NCBI RefSeq assembly: GCF_017815135.1 | Contig: NZ_JAGJCF010000006.1 | Location: 186,001 to 250,000, forward strand | From: Jiella mangrovi | Lineage (GTDB): Bacteria > Pseudomonadota > Alphaproteobacteria > Rhizobiales > Rhizobiaceae | Direction: 5' to 3' | DNA length: 64,000 nt | Part shown: piece by piece, positions 16,644 through 26,743 of the stretch | Layout: every line of letters begins with the position of its first letter | How positions within the stretch are numbered: the stretch's first letter is position 1 | Program-made: the position numbers and the translations under genes | Notes under the pieces: generated by a model | Told to the model about the DNA's origin: nothing | Seen by the model: only the letters and a program-made list of their open reading frames with translations | Database searches by the model: none

Positions 16644-17588
16644 TTGGATTTTGGATCATATATCGATGCGGCGGTCCTGGGGATCGTCGAGGGCCTGACC
16701 GAGTTCATCCCCGTTTCATCCACCGGGCACATTCTCCTTCTCGGCGAACTGCTCGGCTTCCACTCGACGGCTCACACCTTCGAGATCGTCATTCAGCTCG
16801 GGGCGATTCTCGCGATCCTGCTCGTTTACTTCGCCCGGCTCTGGCAGCTCTTCATCACCTTGCCGAGCAGCGCGCAGAGCCGCCACTTCGTCATCGGCAT
16901 TCTCGTCGCCTTCCTGCCGGCCGCCGTCGTCGGCGTCATCGCCCACGACTTCATCAAGCGTGTCCTGTTCGAAACGCCGATCGTGATCTGCATTGCGCTC
17001 GTCGTCGGTGGCATCCTGCTTCTTCTCATCGACAAGATGCCGCGCAGGGTTCGCTACGACGACGTGATGGACTATCCGCTGTGGCTGTGTTTGGCGATCG
17101 GCGCCTTCCAGTGCCTCGCCATGGTGCCGGGAACCTCACGCTCGGGCGCGACCATCGCCGGCTCGCTCCTGATGGGGACGGACAAGCGCTCGGCGGCCGA
17201 ATTCTCCTTCTTTCTGGCGATGCCGACGATGGTGGGCGCCGTCGCCTATGACGTGTTCAAGAACCGCGACGCCCTGTCTCTCGACGATGTCGGTCTGATT
17301 GCCGTCGGCTTCGTCCTCGCCTTCGTCTCGGCCCTGTTCGTCGTGCGCACCCTTCTCGACTTCGTGTCGCGCCACGGCTTTGCGCCCTTCGCGTGGTGGC
17401 GGATCGTCGTCGGCACGCTCGGCATGGTCCTGATCTTCACGCTGGCGCCTGCCAGCGCGCCGGCGAGCGCTCCGGCCCAGACGGTCGGCACGCTGAGCGT
17501 CGACGACATCATCGACGGGCAGAAGGATGGAGAGCCGGCCGATCACCTCGCCGCCGGCAAGAGCGCCCGCGTCAAAGCAGAGCCATGA
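16644..17588 (+). CDS. uppP: Undecaprenyl-diphosphatase
   Basis: A 314-residue integral membrane enzyme that dephosphorylates undecaprenyl diphosphate to recycle the lipid carrier of peptidoglycan synthesis, and confers bacitracin resistance. Signature motifs are [14 protein letters not shown] near residue 15 and [15 protein letters not shown] near residue 155. The start is TTG at 16644 with GAGGAG at 16631-16636. The protein is about 40 residues longer than typical because of a hydrophilic Ala/Pro-rich C-terminal tail. Its 3' end overlaps the convergent permease gene by 17 bp. Confidence 0.95.
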   Translation: MDFGSYIDAAVLGIVEGLTEFIPVSSTGHILLLGELLGFHSTAHTFEIVIQLGAILAILLVYFARLWQLFITLPSSAQSRHFVIGILVAFLPAAVVGVIAHDFIKRVLFETPIVICIALVVGGILLLLIDKMPRRVRYDDVMDYPLWLCLAIGAFQCLAMVPGTSRSGATIAGSLLMGTDKRSAAEFSFFLAMPTMVGAVAYDVFKNRDALSLDDVGLIAVGFVLAFVSALFVVRTLLDFVSRHGFAPFAWWRIVVGTLGMVLIFTLAPASAPASAPAQTVGTLSVDDIIDGQKDGEPADHLAAGKSARVKAEP

Positions 17589-18330
17589 GCCCCCGGCGAA
17601 GGAGATCGAAGGCGAGAACCGCCAGGATCACCTTCAGAACGACCCGGAACAGCGCCTCGTTCACCCGCTTGAGCAGATGCGTGCCGGCGATCGTTCCGAC
17701 GAAGCCGGACGCGATCATCAAGAGCATCAGGACGCCGTAATCTCCCAGCGCCACACCGAGGGCGAAGAAGGCGAAGGCCTTCAGCGCATGCTGGGTGCCG
17801 GTCATCGCGGCAAGGGTGGCGACGAGGGTCTGGCGATCGTCGAAGACCTTGGAGAACAGGGCGACGTTCAAAGGCCCGGTCGCGCCGAAGAACATCGACA
17901 GAAGCGTCGTCACGCCGCCCGCGGCGGCAAGGCCGAGCGGGCCGATCGCCGCAAATTTCGGCAGCCTGGCGAAGGTGACGACGAGGATGAAGCCGCCGAG
18001 GGCGATGTCGAGGAAAGCCTCGGGCAGGGCAACGACGAAATTCGCGCCCAGCGCCGCCCCGACCACCGCGCCCAGAAGGAACGCCGGGATCACGCGCCAG
18101 GCGACGGCGCGACGCTGAACCAGCACACGGCCGGCATTGGAGGCGAGCTGAACGATGCCATGCACGGGAACGAGCACCGGCACGGGGAGGAAGAGGCTCA
18201 TCACCGCGAGCAGCGTAATGCCGCCGCCGAGCGCGAAGGCCGCCGTCAGCGCGGATGTGAAGCCACTGACGAGGACGAGAAGAAGGGCGTCGGCTAAAGA
18301 GAGATCTGCTGGCAGGAGAGATGAGAGCAC
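17572..18330 (-). CDS. TauE/SafE-family membrane permease
   Basis: A 252-residue membrane protein with about seven hydrophobic segments. The GGGITLLAV and [14 protein letters not shown] motifs match the TauE/SafE (sulfite exporter) family, which moves organosulfur or other organic anions. The start is GTG at 18330. The gene is convergent with uppP (17-bp overlap) and follows the NDUFA9-like gene by 18 bp, so the two may be cotranscribed. The substrate is unknown. Confidence 0.87.
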   Translation of the reverse strand: MLSSLLPADLSLADALLLVLVSGFTSALTAAFALGGGITLLAVMSLFLPVPVLVPVHGIVQLASNAGRVLVQRRAVAWRVIPAFLLGAVVGAALGANFVVALPEAFLDIALGGFILVVTFARLPKFAAIGPLGLAAAGGVTTLLSMFFGATGPLNVALFSKVFDDRQTLVATLAAMTGTQHALKAFAFFALGVALGDYGVLMLLMIASGFVGTIAGTHLLKRVNEALFRVVLKVILAVLAFDLLRRGLMALL

Positions 18331-18348
18331 GGGCAGGAAGCCCGTCGC

Positions 18349-19356
18349 TCAGACCACGCCGTCCTGATTCTCGGCATCGAGGCCGCCCGCATGGGTCTGC
18401 GGTCTCGTGAACTGACCCTGGGGGCGGAAGCGGATGAGATAGGTCGGCAGGATCGCGTCGAGCGAGCGGGGCATCCGGTCGAAGGCCTCGAGCGTGCGAC
18501 CCTCGGCCTTGGCCTCGTCGGACACGACGTTGTCGACCTTCAACAGCGCCACCTGATCCTCCGTGAGGGGAGCGCCCGGCAGGAAGCGCATGGCCCGCGC
18601 CATGGTCGAGGCGGCGCCGAAGGGGATCGACACGAAACCGCGCTTGTGATCGACGACCCGCAGCATCTCCTCCATCATTTGCCGGAAGGTCAGGACTTCG
18701 GGGCCGCCCAGTTCGTAGATCCGGCCGCCCGGCACCTTACCCTCGACGGCGCCCGCCACTGCCTCGGCGACGTCGCCGACGAAGACCGGCTGGTAGCGGG
18801 TCTTGCCGCCGCCGATCAGCGGGAGCACCGGCGAAAAGCGCGACATTTCGGCGAATCGGTTGAAGAACTGGTCCTCGGCACCGAAGACGATGGAGGGACG
18901 AAGGATCGTCGCGTCGGGAATCGTGTCGAGAACCGCCGCTTCACCGGCCGCCTTGGTGCGCCCATAGGCCGATTCGGAATGCGGATCAGCGCCGATCGCC
19001 GACATCTGGGTGAGGCCCGCACCGACGCCGCGGGCGGCCTCGGCAACGGCCTTGGCGCCGAAATGCTGGACGGCGTCGAAGCTCTGGCGGCCGCTTTCGG
19101 CGAGAATGCCGACGAGATTGACCACGTGATCGGCGTCCTCGACCGCCCGGTCGATCGACCAGCGATAGCGCAGATTCGCCTGGATTGGCTGGATCTGCCC
19201 CATATTGCCCGCGATCTGCAGGTGATAGGCAAGGTCGGGACGGCGGCAGGCGACCCGGATGCGGTGGCCGCGCCGGGCAAGCGCCCGCGCCACATAGCGC
19301 CCGAGAAAACCGGATCCGCCGAACAGAACAACCGTCTTGTTCAAACCGATCGTCAT
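18349..19356 (-). CDS. Complex I NDUFA9-like NAD(P)-binding protein
   Basis: A 335-residue atypical SDR of the 39-40 kDa NADH-ubiquinone oxidoreductase subunit family. The Rossmann motif is VVLFGGSGFLGRYVAR at about residue 9, and the pattern FGAEDQFFNRFAEMSRFSP near residue 170 is characteristic. The alphaproteobacterial homologues commonly sit beside uppP, as here. The protein binds NADPH and may help complex I assembly or lipid metabolism; the role is not settled in bacteria. Start ATG at 19356 fits the family. Confidence 0.9.
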   Translation of the reverse strand: MTIGLNKTVVLFGGSGFLGRYVARALARRGHRIRVACRRPDLAYHLQIAGNMGQIQPIQANLRYRWSIDRAVEDADHVVNLVGILAESGRQSFDAVQHFGAKAVAEAARGVGAGLTQMSAIGADPHSESAYGRTKAAGEAAVLDTIPDATILRPSIVFGAEDQFFNRFAEMSRFSPVLPLIGGGKTRYQPVFVGDVAEAVAGAVEGKVPGGRIYELGGPEVLTFRQMMEEMLRVVDHKRGFVSIPFGAASTMARAMRFLPGAPLTEDQVALLKVDNVVSDEAKAEGRTLEAFDRMPRSLDAILPTYLIRFRPQGQFTRPQTHAGGLDAENQDGVV

Positions 19357-19734
19357 CGCATCCGCTCCTTCACTGCTGCGGCTGGCCCGTCGTCCCGGCG
19401 GAACCGGGACCCCGCGTCGAGGTCCGGTCTATACTGCCGGCTGGCCGTCATTCAAAAGGGCTCATAACCTGTTCGCATCGCAAGGTGAAGGCGGCAATTC
19501 CTCGCCTTGCATCGCCCGGCAAGCCATTCGCAGACGGCAGCGCCGGGATCATCGTGGTCGCGGCGCCGGCAAGGCCGCGCTGCGGCGCGCTCCGCCATGG
19601 GACGGCGCCGAGGAATTCCGGCAGGCTTTGCCCCGAAGAATGCCGCCCCGCCCGGCTTGGCGGGCGACATCATCCCTGCTTATCGAAAATCCGCGTTGAC
19701 AGGCAGGGGAGCAGCTTCTAATGGTCCCCGCCGA
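19357..19734. other. Intergenic region upstream of tRNA-Leu
   Basis: No gene is visible. A perfect stem, GTCCCGG (19392-19398) with CCGGGAC (19404-19410) and a 5-base loop, lies just upstream of the NDUFA9-like gene. The remainder is unassigned and must hold the tRNA-Leu promoter. Confidence 0.5.
19392..19410. repeat. Short perfect inverted repeat
   Basis: GTCCCGG, loop CGGAA, CCGGGAC. Possible REP fragment or regulatory hairpin; no T-run follows on either strand, so it is not a standard terminator. Confidence 0.5.
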
Positions 19735-19819
19735 GCCCAGGTGGCGGAATTGGTAGACGCGCACGGTTCAGGTCCGTGTGCCGCGAGGCGTGAAGGTTCG
19801 AGTCCTTTCCTGGGCACCA
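19735..19819 (+). tRNA. tRNA-Leu(CAG)
   Basis: An 85-nt cloverleaf: acceptor GCCCAGG with CCTGGGC, D-arm GCGGAATTGGTAGACGC, anticodon loop TTCAGGT (anticodon CAG, reading CUG), the long variable arm of a class II tRNA, and T-arm GAAGGTTCGAGTCCTTT. CCA is encoded. Nothing suggests an integrated element at its 3' end. Confidence 0.97.
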
Positions 19820-19865
19820 TTTCCGGTCTGATGCGGTCATGACCGCTCACGACGACAGCCAAAAA

Positions 19866-19909
19866 CACCCCGGAAAACCTGAATTCGTGATCTGGTCACG
19901 TCCGGGGTG
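19866..19909. repeat. Inverted repeat after tRNA-Leu
   Basis: CACCCCGGA (19866-19874) and TCCGGGGTG (19901-19909) are perfect 9-bp arms with a 26-base spacer. It could act as a tRNA-leader terminator hairpin, but no T-run follows. Confidence 0.5.
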
Positions 19910-20040
19910 GCCTGTTGGTATTCAATCCGGTCGTTGATGTTTTCGTTGGTATCGGCGTGGAAGCAACCTTCCCCGTCGTTTTCGATACCAAGAAGCGGCC
20001 AGTCGGTTGTCCCTCTCCACAGCCAGAACGCCGTGCGCCC

Positions 20041-20105
20041 GAATGGACGCTCCAACCTTTCGAATCACCGCATCATGCTTTCCCAAAATCGATTCCGATT
20101 TTGGG
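20041..20105. repeat. Dispersed palindromic repeat fragment
   Basis: It begins with GAATGGACGCTCCAACCTTT and ends in the perfect inverted repeat CCCAAAATCG (20082-20091) / CGATTTTGGG (20096-20105). The GAATGGACGC...TCTAACCTTTT part recurs at 53167-53198. This resembles the common rhizobial intergenic repeats (recalled, not checked). Confidence 0.65.
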
Positions 20106-20399
20106 CCGCTGCTGTAGAGCGCCGCGACCTGCCATGTGTTTCCGCTATCCAAATATTTACCTTGGGATCGATCCCTAGGGGAAAGCCTTGCGGCCCGCCA
20201 GATCTGTCGGGATCATTGCTTCGGGGCGCGTTTTGATTTGCCGGATGACCGTAAGTCATAAAAATCAATTTTTAACTTATACGGGTGAGGTTGCCGGAAC
20301 GGGATGTCCTGCGCAAGTTTCACGCGTTAGGGCAAAAATCGATGAATTCAACAAAATGCACGTCAGCCGGGATTGAGCCTGGCGCGGCAGGGGGACGAC

Positions 20400-23300
20400 A
20401 TGGCGGGAACGCTCGAGACCAACGGCAACACGTACTCCGGAACCGTTAGCGAACTGCAGGGCTACGACCGGATCGTGACGGTGGACGAGGCCGGGAGCCT
20501 GTCCGATTCGGTCAGTCTCGAGCTCACGGACGGCGGAGAGCTGGATCTCGAGGCGGCGCTCGAAGGTATGCGAGCGGCCGCAGTCACCGCTTCCTCGGCC
20601 GGCAACACGATCACGACCGGCTCGATGGACGACACGCTGAACGGCGGCGCTGGGGACGACACGCTGAACGGCGGCGAAGGCGACGACGCGCTGGGCGGCG
20701 CCGGCGGCAACGACACGTTGAACGGCGGCGGTGGGAACGACTTCCTGAGCGGCGGCGATGGCGACGACACGCTGAACGGCGGCGATGGGAACGACACCCT
20801 TGACGGCGGCGCCGGCAACGACACGCTAAATGGCGGCGCCGGAGACGATGAGATCAGCGACCGCGTCGGCGTCGTGGCCATCGATGGCGGCGATGGCGAC
20901 GACGACATCCTTCTTCTCAACTCGGGCTCGGTGACGGGTTCGATCGAAGGCGGTGAGGGATATGACAATCTGTACGCCGACGGCGATCTCAACCTGGCCG
21001 GTCTGACGACCCTGAGCCTCGAGACCCTGTCGACACGCGGGTATACCGTTACGGCGACCGCCGAGCAATTTGAGTCCTTCGATTACATCGTTTGGGACGA
21101 TGTTACCGATGCAACGTCTGACGTCTCTCTTCAGCTGGTGGGTGAAGGGACGCTCGATCTGTCGGACGAGTTGGAAGACTTGCGCGCAGCAACAGTCTAT
21201 GCCTCCGCAGACGGCAACACGATCATCACGGGATCGAAGGACGACACGCTTTACGGTGCGGAGGGCGACGACACGCTCGACGGTGGCACCGGCGCCGACA
21301 CCATGAGCGGCGGCCTGGGCGACGACACCTATGTGATCGACGATGCCGGCGACACGATCACCGAAAACGCAGGCGAAGGCAACGATACGGTCCAGACCGC
21401 CGCGACGGCGTCCCTTTCCGACTTCGCCAATGTCGAGAATCTGACGCTGACCGGCACGAGTTCCATCGACGGCACGGGCAACGAACTCGATAACACGATC
21501 ATCGGCAACGATGCGGCAAACGTGCTGCAGGGCCTCGCGGGCAACGACACGTTGATCGGCGGCGGCGGCAACGACACGATCGAGGGCGGCGACGGCTACG
21601 ACTGGATCGAAGGCGGCACCGGTAGCGACATCCTCAGGGGCGGAGCCGGACGGGATGTGATTATCGACAATGCCGGCACCGTCGACATCGATGGCGGCGA
21701 CGGCGAAGATTTCATCCTCATCGACGGTTACGGTCGGCTTTACGGCTCGATCGTCGGCGGCGCCGGCCGTGACGTTCTGAACACCGAAAGCAGCCTGAGC
21801 CAGCTGACGACGCTCAGTGGGGTCGAGGTTCTCGCCACCGGCGGCACGACCATCGAGGCGACGGTGGAGCAGCTGGAGTCGTTCGACCGGATCGTTCAGT
21901 TCGACTATCACGCGGAGACCGACATGGTCTCTCTTCGTCTGGCGAATGCCGGCACTATCGATCTGGTGGATGAGTTGGAGGGCCTGCGCGGTGCCTACGT
22001 CTATGCATCCTCGCTGGGCAACACGATCACCACGGGAGCGCAGTACGACTATCTCTATGGTGGCGCAGGTGACGACACGCTGAATGCCGGCGACGGCAGC
22101 GACTACCTTTACGGCAATGACGGCAACGACACGCTCAATGGCGGTGCCGGAAACGATCGAATCTACGACAATGCCGGAACCGTGGCCATCGATGCCGGCG
22201 AGGGTAACGATATCATCGATATCTATGGTTCGGCCGCGCTGACAGGCTCGATCGTCGGTGGCGAAGGGGTTGATACTCTTTATGTCGACGGCAGCTTGGT
22301 GGATCTCACCGAACTGAGCGGCGTCGAGAACCTGGCGACGGGCGGTTACACCATCTCGGCCACCGCCGAGCAGTTCGAATCCTTCGATCGGATCGCTTAC
22401 TACGACTACGGTTCGTCTTACACGGTCTCGCTTCGCCTGGCGGGGACCGGCACCGTGGACCTGTCGGACGAGCTCGAGGACCTCCGCGGTGTCAACATCT
22501 ATGCTTCCGATGACGGCAATACGATCACCACGGGATCGCAGATCGACTTTCTTTCCGGTGGCGCCGGCGACGACACGCTGAATGGCGGTGCCGGCAACGA
22601 CACGATCGAAGACTACCTTGGCACCGTTGCCATCGACGCCGGTACCGGCAACGACACCATCAGGATCCTTGCTTCCGAGGGTTCGCTGACGGGCTCGATC
22701 GCGGGCGGCGAAGGGCGCGACGTTCTCCAGTGGAATGCCTCTGTCGCGATGGACCTGTCGGGGCTCGAGACGCTGAGCGGCATCGAAGTCTTCGCGACGA
22801 ACGGTTACGCCGTCACTGCCAGCGCCGAACAGCTGAACGACCTGACCCGGCTCGCCTCGTCCGACTACTACGGTGTGGGCTCCAGCGTCGAAGTTACCAT
22901 TTCGGACGCCGGGACGGTCGATCTGACGGATGCGCTGGAAGGCTTCCGAGCCGCCATAGTCTATGCCTCTGCGGCCGGCAACGTGATCACGACCGGTGAC
23001 AAGGACGACGAGCTGAATGGCGGCGTAGGTGAAGACACGCTGAATGCCGGCGACGGCGACGACGTCATCTCCGACGTCTCTGGGCTCGTGAACATCGACG
23101 CCGGGGATGGCGACGATATCATCGCGCTCACGGCTTCCTCGGAACAGGTGACGGGCTCGATCGTCGGCGGCGGAGGGCGTGACGTTCTTTACGGTGGCGG
23201 GTCCGATTTGAGCGGCCTCCAAACGCTGAACAGCGTGGAGGTCCTGGCAACGGACGGCCAGACTGTCACGGCGACGGCCGCGCAACTGGAATCCTTCGAT

Positions 23301-26300
23301 CGGATCGTTCGCGAGGACAGCGACGCGGAAGAGGAGAGCGTCTCTCTTCGTCTGGCGGGCGCCGGAAGCGTCGATCTGACGGACGAGTTGGAGGAAATGC
23401 GGGCCGCGACGGTCTATGCGTCCTCGGCCGGCAACACGATCACCACGGGCGTCAAGGACGACACGATCGTCGGCGGCGACGGCGACGACACGCTGAACGG
23501 CGGCAAAGGCAACGACACGCTGACAGGCGGCTTGGGCACCGACGTGCTGAACGGCGGCGAGGGCGACGACAGGCTCGAGGATGAGACCGGGGTCGTCGCC
23601 ATCGATGGCAGCTCCGGCAACGATACCGTCATGATCAACGCGTCTTCGGATGCGCTGACGGGATCCATTGCCGGCGGCACCGGAACCGACACGCTCCGCG
23701 CTTCGGGGGGCAATGTGGACCTGAGCGGGCTCTCTGAGATGAGCGGCCTGGAGATCCTGGAAACCAACGGTTCCATCGTCACCGGCACGATCGACCAACT
23801 GAAGTCCTTCGATCGGATCGTGGACGGTAACGGGGATGAGACGGCAAGCGTCTCTCTGGGGCTGTCGGATGCCGGCACCATCGATCTGACGGACGAGCTG
23901 GAGGGTGTGCGCGGCGCGACGGTCTATGCATCCTCGGGCGGCAACACGATCACCACCGGGGTGATGAACGACACGCTTGTCGGCGGTGACGGCGACGACA
24001 CGCTCAACGGCGGCGAGGGCGACGACAGGCTTTATGGCGGCGTCGGCAACGACATCCTGAATGGCGGTGACGGCGACGACTTCATCGTCCTTCAGGGCGA
24101 CGGTAACCCGCTGACCAGTACGGTCGACGGCGGCATCGGCCGCGACGTCTTGTCCCTCGGCATCGACGCCGAGGATATCACCGGGCTGGCGACGCTGAAC
24201 AGCGTGGAGATTCTCGAGACCACCGGTTCGACCATCACGGCGACGGCCGAGCAGTTCGAATCCTTCGACCTGATCGTGCAATACGACGATTTCGTCGCCG
24301 CGAGCATGCCGGTCTCGCTTCGGATCTCGGGTGCCGGGACGCTCGATCTGGCGGACGAACTTGGCGACTGGGATCCGGCGGACGAGATCGCATTCCTGCG
24401 CGGCGCGACTGTCTTCGCGTCCTCGGATGGCAACACGATCACCACGGGCTCGCAGGACGACACCCTCTACGGCGATGTCGGCAACGACACGCTGAACGGC
24501 GGTGACGGCGATGACCAGCTTTATGGCGGAGCCGGCATCGACACCCTCAACGGCGGCGATGGCGACGACACGCTGGACGGCGGCGCGGGCGCCGACGTCA
24601 TGCGGGGTGGCCGCGGCAGCGACACCTATTATGTGGACAGTGCCACCGATACCATCACCGAGCTGAGCGATCAGGGCATGATGGATCAGGTCTACAGCTC
24701 GATCGACTTCGACCTGAGCCAGCATAGCGAATATCTGGAGAAGCTCACCCTGACCGGCACGGCCAATCTCAACGGGACGGGCAACGCGGCCAACAACGTC
24801 CTCGTCGGCAATTCCGGTGCCAATGTCCTCAACGGCCGCGCAGGCGCCGATCAAATGTCCGGCGGTGCCGGCAACGACACCTATTATGTCGACGATGCCG
24901 GCGATACCATCACCGAGCTGGACGGCGAAGGTGATCAGGACCAGGTGTTCAGCTCGATCAGCCTCAAGCTGTGGGAGTACAGTCAGCAGGTCGAGAATGT
25001 CACGCTGACCGGCACCTCCGATCTTGCGGCGACAGGAAACGCGCGCGACAACAGGATCATCGGCAATGCCGGCGACAACGTCCTCGACGGCGGCAACGGC
25101 GACGACGTCCTCATCGGCAACGATGGCGACGACACGTTCCAGGATTCATCCGGGGCCGACCGGATGTATGGCGGCGTCGGCAACGATATCTACTATGTCG
25201 ACGATGCCGGAGATCAGATCTTCGAATATCAATATGAAGGTCTTCGGGATCAGGTGTTCAGCTCGGTCAGCTTCGATCTCGGCCAGAACAGCGAATATCT
25301 CGAGGATCTGACGCTGACCGGCACGGCCGACCTCGACGGGACGGGCAATGGCCGCAGCAACGTCCTCACCGGCAATTCCGGCGCCAACGTCCTCGATGGC
25401 GGTGGCGGCGCGGATCGCATGGTCGGCGGCGCCGGCAACGACACCTATTATGTCGACAATGCCGGCGATCGGGTCGTCGAGCGGAACGGCGAAGGCGATC
25501 AGGATCAGGTGTTCAGCTCGGTCAGCATCAAGCTCTGGCAGCTGGGCCAGCAGATCGAGAACCTGACGCTGACCGGGACGGCCGATCTCGACGGCATGGG
25601 CAACGCCCGCGACAACACGATCTCCGGCAACGCCGGTAACAACGTGCTGGACGGCGGCACCGGCAACGACACGCTGTTGGGCGATGCCGGTGACGATACC
25701 TTCCAGGATATGTCCGGCGCCGACGCGATGTATGGCGGTATCGGCAACGACACCTACTATGTCGACAATGCCGGGGACCAGGTCTTCGAGCTGAATGGCG
25801 AAGGCGATCTCGACCGGGTCTTCAGCTCGATCAGCTTCGAGCTTGGTGAGAACATCGAGGCTCTGACCCTGACCGGCATGGGCGACCTCGACGGCACGGG
25901 CAACGCCGGCGACAACACCATCACCGGCACATCGGGCTCGAACGTTCTGAATGGCGGTGGCGGCAACGACATCCTCGCCGGCCTTACCGGGGCGGACATG
26001 CTGACGGGCGGTGCCGGCGACGACATCTTCCGCTTCGACACGATCGCTGACAGCGGCCGGCCGGCGGAAACCCGCGACACGATCACGGACTTCGAACAGG
26101 GCGTGGACCTGATCGATCTTTCGGGGATCGACGCCCTGTCGACCACCGAAGGCGACGACGCCTTCAACTTCATCGGCATGGCCCAGCATACCGGGGCGGG
26201 CGCGACCCTGCGCTACATCCACATCGGCGGCGATACGATCGTCTATGGCGACGTCGATGCCGACGGCTACGGCGACTTCTCGATCCTGCTCGAGGGCACG

Positions 26301-26333
26301 CACAATCTGACCCAGGACGACTTCGTTCTGTAA
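20400..26333 (+). CDS. Large RTX calcium-binding protein, type I secretion substrate
   Basis: A 1977-residue secreted protein. Residues 1-1400 contain about eight modules: a TATAEQ-ESFDRIV segment, a VSLRL-G-GTVDL-DELE segment, an ATVYASSAGNTITTG segment, then GG-x-G-x-D nonapeptide (RTX) repeats and a D-x-GTVAIDAGDG-D turn. The last 550 residues carry four units of GNDTYYVDNAGD, then LTLTGTADLDGTGN, then a serralysin-like end: FRFDTIADSG, DTITDFEQGVDLIDLSGID and the terminal DDFVL, which is the type I secretion signal. There is no N-terminal signal peptide and no protease or lipase domain. RTX repeats bind calcium and fold outside the cell; an adhesin or surface-layer role is inferred. No exporter genes lie in the window. 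ATG at 20400 follows GGGGGAC. Confidence 0.93.
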   Translation: MAGTLETNGNTYSGTVSELQGYDRIVTVDEAGSLSDSVSLELTDGGELDLEAALEGMRAAAVTASSAGNTITTGSMDDTLNGGAGDDTLNGGEGDDALGGAGGNDTLNGGGGNDFLSGGDGDDTLNGGDGNDTLDGGAGNDTLNGGAGDDEISDRVGVVAIDGGDGDDDILLLNSGSVTGSIEGGEGYDNLYADGDLNLAGLTTLSLETLSTRGYTVTATAEQFESFDYIVWDDVTDATSDVSLQLVGEGTLDLSDELEDLRAATVYASADGNTIITGSKDDTLYGAEGDDTLDGGTGADTMSGGLGDDTYVIDDAGDTITENAGEGNDTVQTAATASLSDFANVENLTLTGTSSIDGTGNELDNTIIGNDAANVLQGLAGNDTLIGGGGNDTIEGGDGYDWIEGGTGSDILRGGAGRDVIIDNAGTVDIDGGDGEDFILIDGYGRLYGSIVGGAGRDVLNTESSLSQLTTLSGVEVLATGGTTIEATVEQLESFDRIVQFDYHAETDMVSLRLANAGTIDLVDELEGLRGAYVYASSLGNTITTGAQYDYLYGGAGDDTLNAGDGSDYLYGNDGNDTLNGGAGNDRIYDNAGTVAIDAGEGNDIIDIYGSAALTGSIVGGEGVDTLYVDGSLVDLTELSGVENLATGGYTISATAEQFESFDRIAYYDYGSSYTVSLRLAGTGTVDLSDELEDLRGVNIYASDDGNTITTGSQIDFLSGGAGDDTLNGGAGNDTIEDYLGTVAIDAGTGNDTIRILASEGSLTGSIAGGEGRDVLQWNASVAMDLSGLETLSGIEVFATNGYAVTASAEQLNDLTRLASSDYYGVGSSVEVTISDAGTVDLTDALEGFRAAIVYASAAGNVITTGDKDDELNGGVGEDTLNAGDGDDVISDVSGLVNIDAGDGDDIIALTASSEQVTGSIVGGGGRDVLYGGGSDLSGLQTLNSVEVLATDGQTVTATAAQLESFDRIVREDSDAEEESVSLRLAGAGSVDLTDELEEMRAATVYASSAGNTITTGVKDDTIVGGDGDDTLNGGKGNDTLTGGLGTDVLNGGEGDDRLEDETGVVAIDGSSGNDTVMINASSDALTGSIAGGTGTDTLRASGGNVDLSGLSEMSGLEILETNGSIVTGTIDQLKSFDRIVDGNGDETASVSLGLSDAGTIDLTDELEGVRGATVYASSGGNTITTGVMNDTLVGGDGDDTLNGGEGDDRLYGGVGNDILNGGDGDDFIVLQGDGNPLTSTVDGGIGRDVLSLGIDAEDITGLATLNSVEILETTGSTITATAEQFESFDLIVQYDDFVAASMPVSLRISGAGTLDLADELGDWDPADEIAFLRGATVFASSDGNTITTGSQDDTLYGDVGNDTLNGGDGDDQLYGGAGIDTLNGGDGDDTLDGGAGADVMRGGRGSDTYYVDSATDTITELSDQGMMDQVYSSIDFDLSQHSEYLEKLTLTGTANLNGTGNAANNVLVGNSGANVLNGRAGADQMSGGAGNDTYYVDDAGDTITELDGEGDQDQVFSSISLKLWEYSQQVENVTLTGTSDLAATGNARDNRIIGNAGDNVLDGGNGDDVLIGNDGDDTFQDSSGADRMYGGVGNDIYYVDDAGDQIFEYQYEGLRDQVFSSVSFDLGQNSEYLEDLTLTGTADLDGTGNGRSNVLTGNSGANVLDGGGGADRMVGGAGNDTYYVDNAGDRVVERNGEGDQDQVFSSVSIKLWQLGQQIENLTLTGTADLDGMGNARDNTISGNAGNNVLDGGTGNDTLLGDAGDDTFQDMSGADAMYGGIGNDTYYVDNAGDQVFELNGEGDLDRVFSSISFELGENIEALTLTGMGDLDGTGNAGDNTITGTSGSNVLNGGGGNDILAGLTGADMLTGGAGDDIFRFDTIADSGRPAETRDTITDFEQGVDLIDLSGIDALSTTEGDDAFNFIGMAQHTGAGATLRYIHIGGDTIVYGDVDADGYGDFSILLEGTHNLTQDDFVL

Positions 26334-26370
26334 GCCTGGGGATCAGACTTCAGGCGTCGGGCTGGCCTTA

Positions 26371-26404
26371 TAGCGCTGTGCGTCCGAATGGACGCACGGC
26401 GCTA
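26371..26404. repeat. Near-perfect palindrome
   Basis: The arms read TAGCGC-T-GTGCGTCC and GGACGCAC-G-GCGCTA around GAAT. It forms the left end of a composite repeat also present, in part, near 53165. It could serve as terminator for the RTX gene although no T-run follows. Confidence 0.7.
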
Positions 26405-26429
26405 TGCGACTCCTGATCGTCGTCGCTGT

Positions 26430-26626
26430 GCGAGACAGGATGCTCAAGCACGGCCACGACTTGATCGAGACGGCGCTCGGTTCGACGCTGTAGCCCCGAG
26501 TGTCCAGAAAATTGCAATGCAACAGAAGCTTGATCGGCGCACCGGATGCTCGGGACGGGGCCCGAGCATGACGAGCGCGATAAAAGTGGGCGCCTAATCT
26601 CAGAGTGTCAGGCACTCGATGCGCGC
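26430..26626 (+). repeat. Composite dispersed repeat, copy 1
   Basis: Segments shared in reverse orientation with 52948-53150 are: GGCCACGACTTGATCGAG (26453-26470), CAGAAGCTT (26523-26531), the REP core at 26544-26572, and CGCCTAATCTC followed by GAGTGTCAGGCACTCGAT (26591-26620). Divergence is moderate and this copy lacks the second REP unit of copy 2. Confidence 0.8.
26544..26572 (+). repeat. REP unit c, variant with GATGCTCGGG core
   Basis: Same architecture as the unit at 12634 but with GATGCTCGGG and CCCGAGCATG arms instead of GATTCTCGGG and CCCGAGAATG. The paired change in both arms keeps the hairpin intact. Confidence 0.85.
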
Positions 26627-26743
26627 CGTTCGAAGAGACTGTGGTCCACTTTGGATCGTCAGCTTGATGAGCCACGATCTAGGATATATCGACCTGGAAC
26701 AGAGAACCTTGCAAACAATCGACAATCCGTTCGGCACGAAATT

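Larger units (their letters stand above)
19820..20399. other. Intergenic region upstream of the RTX gene
   Basis: No gene is supported. Two inverted repeats are present (19866-19909 and 20082-20105). The last 150 bp before the RTX start are AT-richer (about 20250-20350) and probably contain its promoter. Confidence 0.55.

Noticed and set aside
20600-24600. Regular tandem repetition that might look like a CRISPR or satellite array
   Set aside because: The periodicity is that of RTX nonapeptide codons and protein modules within one continuous reading frame. There are no constant-length direct repeats with unique spacers.
20826-24854. A 1342-codon open frame on the minus strand across the RTX gene
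   Set aside because: It lies antisense to a strongly supported RTX gene, whose G-G-x-G-x-D codons in a GC-rich genome keep an antisense frame open. The translation is a low-complexity Val/Ala/Asp-rich sequence without a family match.
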